Source: Ulota crispa (taxonomy: Eukaryota; Streptophyta; Bryopsida; Orthotrichales; Orthotrichaceae). Taken from it: 64,000 bases of DNA. This document shows, one piece after another, positions 55,611 to 64,000 of this stretch. The translations under genes were made by a program, and so were the position numbers. Numbering within the stretch: position 1 is the first letter of the stretch; the number at the start of each line of letters is the position of its first letter. A model generated the notes under the pieces. That model made no database searches and had not been told where the DNA came from. It saw only the letters and a program-made list of their open reading frames with translations. The DNA is taken from positions 7,560,219-7,624,218 of the forward strand of contig OY987251.1 in the NCBI GenBank assembly GCA_963920765.1. Reading direction: 5' to 3'.

Positions 55611-57956
55611 TATGTAGGCACTATTTGAAAATTACTATGTAGATCACTAATAATCAAATGTATGTTTTCTTCACTCCAAAATGAAGTCTTTGGACCTTCA
55701 TAGCTGAAGGAAGCACAAGGGTTCTCAAATTTTGCAAGATCTCCTCTACTATTTGTAAGTTTCAATTTTGAGAATCAGAATTGGTTCCAAACGTAGAGTG
55801 AGTTGAGTCCATGTGTTTGAAAATCCAAAGCATCTAAAATCAACACACATTGCTGGGAATTTATGTTAAGAGATAACAAAGTTCATTGTTAGTTTATGCT
55901 GAGAATTCATGCTGGTATATACTGAGTATTTCTATTAAGATCTCATTGCTGGTTTTTGTAATACAAGGCAAGCTTGACAAGTTGATAAAATTATTAAAAT
56001 TGGATGAATCATGTTGATGTTGTGGCATCTCATGAATTTCTTTACGTGGGTCCTAGGGATCACATCATGCTTATGATTGGCCTCTTGGAATCATAAAATT
56101 GCTTACGAGAATACGAATTGGCTCTGCACAAGTGGTTATCAAGTATCAAAGCCCTTGCTTATAGCCAATCTAGAAGAGACACGTTGGCAAGACTCTACAG
56201 GGAATGACTGTTTATGGAAAATTAAATGCTAACATTATGATTATATACTTACGTACTTGCCAACCTTCAAAAACAACTCCGTCAATTCAATTTACATCAC
56301 ATGAACCTCCACCTCAAATTCCATCATGTCAACCTCCATCTCATCAGCCTTCTACATTGTTGGCTCCATCCGAAACACTATCAACATAAAAAATTATAGA
56401 CTTACCATTACCTGGATCTCAAGACAATCAAAATTTAGATGAGAACTATCTTGATTTTCTTTCAGATCAATGGATACGGCCTTCAAGAGGCTTATATTAT
56501 AGTTTTAAATAGGAGGAACAAGAAAGATATGTGAATCAAGTAACCAAGATTATGAAGACATGCAAAGGAACAATTCATTTTGGAGGTCCTTCACTAAACT
56601 TGAAATAGGGGTATAGTGGTGCTTACTTTCTTTGGTTCAATTTAATTTTCATATATTTTTATGGACTTTAATCTTATGCATCAATTTGAAATAAAAAATC
56701 CAACTAAAGTAGATATTTATATAGTTCAAATAATCACTCAAGGCATGTTAAAAATAAATACCACCAATGTATGTGGATGCATAAAATACTCACAAGGGTG
56801 TCTTACATTGCATGTTTTTCAAGGAGAAACTTCTACAAACAAAAATATCATTTTGGAATTAATTCATAGATAAAATATTAAAAGAGGAATAAACTACAAT
56901 GATTCAGACATCAACAAAATTACTTCACACATCACTATGCAAATGTTTACTCCAATAGAGTTGAAATTGGAGTTTGAAAAGAATGGAACACTATTTTGGA
57001 GGAAGTGGGATGAACTTAATTATTTAATTAAAAAAAACACCAAAACATGCTCCATATCTCAACACATCCCATATATTACTTCAATCACATAGTGATGAGG
57101 GAGCTAATAGAATTTCTGAAATCAAGAATTCCTACATAGAAGAAAGGAAGTAGAGATGGCTCTATTGAGGTTTCAAATTTACTTTTGAAGCAAAAGATTT
57201 TTAAATCTTACATGTATTTCTCACGATATTACTTTGACACTTCTAGATTAGTTCCTATTGTTTACATCAAAGTTACTAAAACCAAAGAGTATCAAGCATT
57301 TTGTGATCAATGGAGGGAAGTTTTACTTAGCAAAAATGAGTGCTACAAAGTGAAAGTGAAGTGTATCCACAAACCAAGAATTCATGAAACAAACACACTT
57401 GATGCAGACGTCTCAAAATTCATGGTTAACAAATTGTTGGAAACAATTTGTATCCATGCCATTTGTAAGTTTAAGTAATACTCTACAATTTCTAGATTTA
57501 CTAAATCAAACTTAAACATGTCATTTGTAAGTTAAAACAATCTCTAGAATTTAATTTTATAAAATCAGATTAAAATATGCCTAAGTGAATGTACGCTAAG
57601 TGTGAGTTTAAATACTGTCCTACTATCCAAATTTATAAAATCAGCTTTAGATATGTTATTTGTGAGTTTAAACACTACTCTACCATATATCTATATTTAT
57701 GAAATTAGATTTTAACATGTTTTTTGTGAGTAGAAATAGTACTATCAAAATTAACAAAATTAGATTTAGATCAATTTTCAACTTAGATTAAGAATTGGTG
57801 GATTAAATGATTGGTTGTTATTTATTAGGTCTACAACCATATTTTCGATTACACACAACAAAGAAGGAGCCATTCTACATCCTGTGAAAGACATGGACAT
57901 TGTTTGACCAAAAATTCAACTTCATACGATATATTTCTAGTATCATTTTAATTTTC
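55611..57956. other. Degenerate coding-like fragments, unidentified
   Basis: Several short plus-strand frames look protein-like but are broken: TSHEPPPQIPSCQPPSHQPS near 56290, DQWIRPSRGLYYSFK near 56470, and WRKWDEL near 57005. A further frame at 57185-57478 holds LVPIVYIKVTKTKEYQAF and CIHKPRIHETNTLDADVSKF. I recognise no family. They could be further exons of the Ser/Pro-rich ORF's element or another decayed transposon. The stretch 57480-57800 repeats GTGAGTTTAAA-type motifs. Confidence 0.3.

Positions 57957-57981
<25 letters not shown>
57957..57981. repeat. (TA)n microsatellite
   Basis: A simple TA run of about 25 bp precedes the first copy of a sequence (ATAGAATACA...AAGTGTCC...TAGTCCTT) that recurs at 58620-58660 after another short TA run. 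Confidence 0.9.
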
Positions 57982-57989
<8 letters not shown>

Positions 57990-58337
57990 CTATATACATA
58001 ATAGAATACACCTAAAAAGTGTCCTTGGCGATAGTCCTTGACAATTCTGTAACTAAGAACAACAAATCCGTAACCAAATTGTGGGGATGTGAGTGCATGG
58101 GGTTCTGTAACTGAATTATGAGGATGGGAGGCATGGAGATAGGGGGCATGGGCATTAAAGGCACGTGGATGGGGGTACAGGCATGGCCCGTGCTTTACAA
58201 ATTTGAGGTTTTCTATAGTATTGGGTGTCTCTATGTTTCTCAAATCTTGAAATTCAAGAACAAAAAAAGGAGAGACCAAGGTAGGGAAAGGAGGAAAATT
58301 TGTGTGGAGGTCTGTTGGTACAACAGGAAGGAGGACT

Positions 58338-58339
<2 letters not shown>

Positions 58340-58371
<32 letters not shown>
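58340..58371. repeat. (TA)n microsatellite
   Basis: A pure AT dinucleotide run of about 32 bp borders the purine-rich satellite to its right. Confidence 0.95.
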
Positions 58372-58374
<3 letters not shown>

Positions 58375-58424
58375 GCCCCCCTTACTTGTCTGTTGGGTAA
58401 TTACTACCGAACTGGCAGGTAAGA

Positions 58425-58590
58425 GGGGGGTGGATGGATGGAAGTAAGAGGGGGATGGAAGGAGGTAAGAGGGGGATGGATGGGGGTAAGAGGGGGATGG
58501 ATGGGGATGTATGGGGATGGATGGAGATGGATGGAGATGGGGGTGGATGGAGGATGGATGGAGATGGGGGGTGGATGGAGGATTTACCTT
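58425..58590. repeat. Purine-rich GGATGGATGGAGATG minisatellite
   Basis: The plus strand is almost entirely G and A with T spacers: GGATGG, GGGGGATGG and AGGTAAGAGG units. It has several G-runs of 3-6 that could support G-quadruplex or triplex structures. It produces a spurious His/Pro/Ser ORF on the minus strand (58240-58794), which is not a gene. Confidence 0.85.
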
Positions 58591-58824
58591 GGTAAATGGG
58601 TTTACCAACTTGTATATATATAATAGAATACAAGCTGGAAGTGTCCGTGGTGGTAGTCCTTCATTGCATTGGATGAAAACAATATCTCTTACTAAATTTT
58701 CCAACAAAATTTTCTTGAACTGATTTTTCATCCAAAAGTAGCTAAGAAAAAAGTTGTTCGCTATAACAACATAAGAGATTAGTTCAAATACCAACGGTTG
58801 CTAGCTAGGGACAATTTTGAGGTG

Positions 58825-58829
<5 letters not shown>

Positions 58830-58895
<66 letters not shown>
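58830..58895. repeat. (TA)n microsatellite, longest run
   Basis: An uninterrupted AT dinucleotide tract of about 66 bp, the third in this 1-kb interval. Confidence 0.97.
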
Positions 58896-58898
<3 letters not shown>

Positions 58899-60303
58899 TA
58901 TTCATAAATACATAATATACTCTAAATAAACCTACACACAACATTGCTAATCACAGTAGAGTCTAGTTAGTGTTTTTTTATATCAAAAGCAAATTGGAAA
59001 TTATAAATTTATAAACTTTATTTGTTTTTCACTAACATTTGATCTTATTTTAAGGGCATATGATTGGTCACTTGATATAAGAGATTGCTTCTAAAAATTT
59101 GGAAGTCTATAGGTCATTTACATATTCAACTTTATTGATGATATGTGCCCAAGTTCCTGCATCAAAAGATCTTATTGAAGGTGTTGATCTTCAATTGCAA
59201 ATAAATTTGGGAAGGAACTTTCATCTTTGTTTTTGTCTAAATGGAGCATCTTGCGTGTGACATGATCAAAGAATATCCAACATCACAATCAAAGAATGTT
59301 TAAAATTGTGCCTTGTAATGCATTTCTTGGCACATTTTGCATATCCTATTAAAAGAATAGGTTTGATGGAAGAACATAAAGAGTGTAAATCCTATAATGG
59401 AAATTGGAGTTGACTAATTATTTTTTATATATTTGCATGTTATCAATGGAGGAAAAGTTTAGGTTCTAAAATGCATTTTAGCTTGAAGATTTGAGGATGA
59501 AAAATCCCAATGTGATAGCTTTCATCAATTTGTATAAAACTTTGAATATAAATGCGAACATGCTCTGTTCTATGTTTTAAAAATTAGAAGTATTTCCCAA
59601 TTACAAAAGATCTTTTGTAGCCAATTTCAAAAAAAAATCCATCTAAAAAAGAGAAGTATAAAATTGATTCAATAAAACCAAAAATAACACCTTAAAGCTT
59701 TTAACACTAACTTGTCAAAAAATAATTATTGCATTATTTCTTTATAGAGCTTTAAATTTTATGTGGAACTCTATATATATTTTTTTACGTATTAGAATTT
59801 TTTGATGTACTTTTGCAATGCATCAAAGCAATAGTATTTAAATGAGCATTTATAGGCATTAAATGCATGTTAATTTTGACTTGTTCTCTATCCTAGTAAA
59901 TAACATAATTTTTGTTAAAGAAGGTAACTTTCTATTTTAACTTCTGTTAGAAGTGCACATTTATGTATTTATTAAAATTATAACATATATGTTAATTGAC
60001 GCTTTAAAAATAGATAGTACATTTAAAAAGTTTATTTTTAGATTAAAAAACATGTGCAATGATGTTTTTTAAGTACATAGCACATGAGATGATGTTTGTA
60101 CAATAACTTCCTATGAAGTAAAGTTGAAGTTTGCTATATCCATGACTTTTATAAAAATGATAATCAATGCATGACTCCTCATATCAATCTCCAATTCTTG
60201 TTTTAAACGTATACAATAAGTAAAATTTGGTTCTAGAACCCTAAATATTATTTTGGGGCACATGTATGATCTTTCCATGTGGTGTATACAACAATTGTAT
60301 TGT
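58896..60303. other. AT-rich spacer upstream of the Harbinger-like pseudogene
   Basis: Very AT-rich, with only short frames and no recognised family. A slightly protein-like patch around 59040-59300 has no stable frame. Confidence 0.3.
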
Positions 60304-61390
60304 TGTTTATCTAAAATGGATCCATCAAGTAGAAAACTTATAGCAATTCTCATTATCCAATTTGTATCACTAATTGCATTATTTTTCACATATTTTGATA
60401 ATATAAAAGCTAGAACATATTTGCATCAAAATGTGATGATATTCATCTAGCAATTGCTTTTTGATAGACGTAAAGGTGGATTGAAACAATGGAGGATTTA
60501 ATCCTAAATTAGGTCTCTATATACATGGACTTTGATGTGATAAGATCATATAGCAACAACATTTTCAAATATAGGTTTAGAATGATAAACAAAAATTTCA
60601 TTTTTTGTGTTAACTAATTATAGCAAAATTTATGAAATACTTTAGAAATTTCAAAAAGCTACTTTGCTAGAAACAAGAGTTGCCATAGGTACTACTAAGT
60701 TAACATCTAGTTCACCCCAATACTTGATAACTGATAGATATAGAGTTGGCGTCTCTACTCTGCATAGAATTTTCTTGAAGTTTTGTTATGCTTTGAAAGA
60801 AAATTGTAAAGATGCTTTCATTTAACCACCTTCTCCATCATTGTTGCCAGCTATAAGCAAATATTTTAAAGCACTCCATGGAATATCTTAAATTGTTAAT
60901 GCAATAAATGGAAATCATATACCAATTATTTCTCCTATAAACATTCTATTGATTATTAATGCAAGAATTAATTCCACTCCATATTATTGCAAGGTGTAAT
61001 AGACTACTTTTTATTGTTTTTAGGATTACAATGTATGGTGTTGTGATAATATTCATGATTGAAATTTATATGGTAAATCTCATTTATGTAAATTTTTGCT
61101 TAAAGAAAAAATTTAATCCATATGCTCTATTGGGTAATGATATTTATCAACCTTATTTTTAGATGTTTACACCTTATATTGGTAACAAAGATAAATTCAT
61201 TGGAGAACAGAAACTTTAAAAATTTATTTAATCTAAATTTTAAATGTGTGTAGAACATGCATTTGAAATATTGAAGTTGAAATGAAGGATACTACTGAAA
61301 ATGGATTATCAATTGAAGCATGTAATAGTTCATTTTTGCAGCATGCTTAATTTTGCATAATATAATTATAATGCACAATCACAATTTTGA
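60304..61390 (+). pseudogene. PIF/Harbinger transposase (DDE_4-like), decayed
   Basis: It starts MDPSSRKLIAILIIQFVSLI. Broken frames then give KATLLETRVAIGTTKLTSSS, DRYRVGVSTLHRIFLKFCYA, a PSPSLLPAIS..F..LHGIS block, and INAINGNHIPIISP-like sequence. Here the usual IDGTHI of the family appears as INGNHI. Further on are NPYALLGNDIYQPYF (the family's LLGD.gYp block, with Asp read as Asn) and EHAFEILKLK, corresponding to ERAFG.LK. Order and spacing fit the DDE_4/Harbinger nuclease of about 350-400 residues. More than ten stops or frame changes are present, and the catalytic Asp residues appear changed. In an active element this enzyme would work with a Myb-like partner and target TWA sites. Confidence 0.6.
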
Positions 61391-62040
61391 TGTGTCTTGA
61401 GTAAATGAGGCTAAAGCAAAACTTTGATTGCACTTGCCTTTGGAGCAGCTATTTCATAAAGTACATTGTTAGAAGCAAAAGATGTAACCATATAGCTTAT
61501 TGGCTTCTACAATTGTGAAGCAGAGGATGTAACAATACCTAATTGAAATTCAACTCCATTTTTGACTAGACATAATGTGCCATAGAAAATCATGATTGAT
61601 CACTATTTGGTAAAAAAAATCAAAACTTGGTTGGAGATGAAAGAAATACTTACGATGGGTTTTCTGTTTTAGAGGCCAAATGAACTTCACATAGTAATAC
61701 TTTAAAATCGTTTTGAAATTTAGTATTTTCTATTGCTTTATGAGAGTGTGATTTTTTTTCTAGTTGACATCCGTAAGAAGCTTTAGGTAATTCAAAGTCT
61801 TTGTTGTTACAGGCCAAGCACATTGATATAATTGTTATTCCACTTCAAATTAGTTATGTATATTTGTTTCCACCTAGTAATTTTTAATATTGTTTTTAGT
61901 ATCTGAAATTATGTTGTGCTGCACATATTTGTTATAAAAGTGATTTTATTGTTTTACATTATGAAAAAAAAAAAAAAAAACAGCTGTGTATGAAAGAAAG
62001 ACAGTTCTTTACAATGGAAGAATAATGCTTTACCAAAAAT
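61391..62040. other. AT-rich spacer with a poly(A) tract
   Basis: It contains an A17 run at about 61964-61980 and no recognised gene. Positions 62032-62040 (CCAAAAATG) are the left target duplication of the next element. Confidence 0.4.
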
Positions 62041-63255
62041 GAGGGAATGCTATTTCATGAGCAGGGATCTATGAGCCATGAGCATAGAATTTTTGTCAAA
62101 ATTGTAAATTCCACCTATAAAGGTGTACATATGGCCCTATAATTGTGCATTTTAACCCCTAAAGGACCAAGCCCTTTTTTCTTTGAAAATCACCAAAAAT
62201 TGTCACTTTTGGGGGAATGCCGTAGAAAGGTAGAAAAAACAATTTTTTTGAAAATTCAACCATAAGATTTTGCCCTAAACAATGGGAGGTACTTGCGGGA
62301 AAAATTTCAGCACATTCTAGAAGTAGAGGAGTGAGAAATTGACTTCTAAAGTGAAAAAAAAAAAAAAAATTCCCTGCTGCCCAAAAATTGCAGAAGCCTT
62401 TGACGGCTCCTATATCAAAAAAATTGCTCTATACAAAGTTGAGATTTATTTTTCCCATGTAGTAGACCAAGTTAGATAAATGTGGGAGAATTTCCAAATG
62501 AATTGGAGGTGTGAATCATAATTTGTAAAATCTTGCAATGCTGCAAGGCCATGAAATTTGCATATACACTAGGCAAAGTTGGAGGATTTATTTAAAATTG
62601 AGAAATCTAAATTACTTTGAACCAAATGGTCAAATCCAAGGAATCTTAGTCTACTACAACTTGGAAAAAAAAAGTAAAAAAAAAAAAAAAAAAAAAAAAC
62701 TCAAAGAGCTTGAAAAGTAAAGTAACAAAGTTTACAAGGGGCTAAAAGAATGGAGGTTTGGGAGTCCCATACCTACCAGCAATCTAAAACTTCTCATAAC
62801 TTTCATCTCATCAATCAAAACTGAATGATTCAAAGATTTCTACATATATAAAAATCTAAAGAACCAATTTTAGATTTTTATTTTTTAAGAATGCAATTTT
62901 AAATTTTTTTTGGGCTGCCCACCCTCCCCCTTTTTCAAAAATTCATGCATAACCTCTTCAATAAATGTCAGAATGAAGAAAAAGTTAGATGCCCATGTAG
63001 ATCTTTGAATTGCCCACCTTCAATAAAAGTTTCAAAAATCACAAAAAGTAGATTAACTATAGGTACATGCCTGAAATCCATTTGTCCCCTAAGGGGACAG
63101 TTGGTCCTTTAAGGGTTAAATTACTATCTCTTGAAAAACTTACTATTGTTTTAGTTATTTCATTGATTTTTAAGTTGGAATTCCATTTTTGCTCACATAA
63201 TAATGAATTTCTACTCATGGCTCACCATTTTACGCTCACCAAATAGCGTTGTTCG
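62041..63255. mobile_element. MITE-2 copy b, Mutator-like, carrying a nested TTAA element
   Basis: The left end is AGGGAATGCTATTTCATGAG. The right end, reversed, is CGAACAACGCTATTTGGTGA. It lies in the opposite orientation to copy 16738-17048. A perfect 9-bp duplication CCAAAAATG flanks it (62032-62040 and 63256-63264). Without the nested insert (62152-63119) it is about 250 bp, close to the uninterrupted copy. Confidence 0.8.
62152..63119. mobile_element. TTAA-flanked piggyBac-like MITE, family 1, third copy
   Basis: It runs from TTAACCCCTAAAGGACC to TCCTTTAAGGGTTAA, 968 bp including TTAA on both sides. It is inserted in MITE-2 copy b. The uninterrupted copy at 16738 has GTGCAATCTAAACCATTATC at this point, so the host sequence on both sides is continuous apart from the TTAA. 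It contains A-rich runs (A16-A23 near 62350 and 62680). It is non-coding. Confidence 0.82.
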
Positions 63256-63264
63256 CCAAAAATG

Positions 63265-64000
63265 TTTTTTTTTTTCCCTAAGTTTTGGAAGTTTGTGAAT
63301 TCTTTTTACGCAGAGTACTATGATATTCAACCCTTACACACTCAACCAAATGCATTTAGCCTAACGTATGTAAGCATTTTTTGTTTGCTCATTTGTCATG
63401 CATTTTTTCTAACGCCAAATTTAATAATATATTCTACAAAACAATTGTCTTAAGAATGTATGAACCAATTTCAATAGAGATGATTTATGAAATTTGTAAG
63501 TCAATATATTTGGTTTTTTTCTTCAAAAATTTCAACCATTTTGGTTCAAGAGTGCTTTAAAAAAATCTTGTAAAATGAAGCACTACAAATATCTCAGAAA
63601 ACATCTACACATAGAATATTGCATTTTAGCCAATATCAGGGGTGCTAAAGTGTGAGCGGGGAGCGTTGAGCATTGAGCAATGAGTGTTGAGCGTTGAGCG
63701 GTGAGCAATGAGCGGTGAGCAAAAATTCTTGAGAATTTGGAAGTTGAAAATGAGAATTTGATGAACTTCATACAATTGTAACTATGCAAAAATGGTCATT
63801 ACATGAATTATTTTTTTGATGTTGTATGAAATTCATCCATTGAAAAGAATAAATGAAGAATCATATTGAATGAATGAAAAATTATATGGATGAATGAAAA
63901 AATGAAAATGGATGAATGTAGATGAAAAGATGACAACAAATATGATGCTAATACGTGTATAATGATACATTATAATAAATACTCAAGGCAAAGTACTTGA
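63265..64000. other. AT-rich end of window with a GAGC-repeat cluster
   Basis: 63651-63722 is a cluster of degenerate TGAGCGGTGAGC repeats, similar in wording to the subterminal motifs of MITE-2 and possibly the end of another element. At 63830-63920 there are repeats of GAATGAA and GATGAA type. No gene is recognised. Confidence 0.4.

Noticed and set aside
58240..58794. 184-codon minus-strand ORF rich in His/Pro/Ser ending in Ile-Tyr repeats
   Set aside because: Translation of the polypurine satellite and a TA tract; no conserved content.
1..64000. Search by eye for CRISPR arrays, rRNA and obvious organelle DNA insertions
   Set aside because: No regularly spaced short repeats with unique spacers, no rRNA-like conserved blocks and no recognisable plastid or mitochondrial genes were seen.

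Overview
The window is eukaryotic nuclear DNA from a land plant. It shows GT-AG introns, a family 1 UDP-glycosyltransferase with the plant PSPG box, a P-class pentatricopeptide repeat (PPR) gene, telo-box-like AAACCCTAA motifs, and decayed plant-type DNA transposons. The two apparently intact genes are GC-rich, especially at third codon positions, and sit in a very AT-rich background. The mix of transposon families (DUF7869-type, fungal-like DDE, TTAA-targeting, perhaps Crypton-like) makes me lean toward a non-flowering lineage, but the sequence does not fix the species.

Layout. 1-4.5 kb: a broken DUF7869-type transposon gene with an intron. 4.5-10.4 kb: AT-rich DNA with a CACTA-type MITE and a 1.7 kb MITE carrying two nested TTAA-flanked (piggyBac-like) insertions. 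10.4-16.7 kb: the gene island, with a two-exon UGT on the plus strand and a multi-exon PPR gene on the minus strand, convergent. 16.7-18.8 kb: a cluster of MITEs of different superfamilies (Mutator-like, TTAA type, two back-to-back PIF/Harbinger types). 19.6-20.7 kb: the N-terminal half of a decayed DDE transposase. 20.7-29.5 kb: AT-rich DNA with small MITEs and a candidate solo LTR bearing heat-shock-element motifs and a TATA box. 29.5-43 kb: decayed CACTA (En/Spm) coding DNA, with a TNPA-like gene on the minus strand and a TNP2/Transposase_21 gene on the plus strand. 43-52 kb: AT-rich DNA with a palindromic Mutator-like MITE and the C-terminal half of the DDE transposase. 52.4-57.5 kb: an ORF with an 8-residue tandem repeat and a possible Crypton-like remnant. 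57.9-58.9 kb: TA and purine-rich satellites. 60.3-61.4 kb: a PIF/Harbinger transposase pseudogene. 62-63.3 kb: a Mutator-like MITE with a nested TTAA element.

Only the UGT and PPR genes look functional. Nearly everything else is nested, decaying transposon DNA. The most informative feature is that several insertions have an empty homologous site elsewhere in the same window, so insertion order and target duplications can be read directly. I found no convincing new multi-gene system. The best leads are the TTAA-type MITEs, the HSE-bearing repeat, and the possible Crypton-like fragment.
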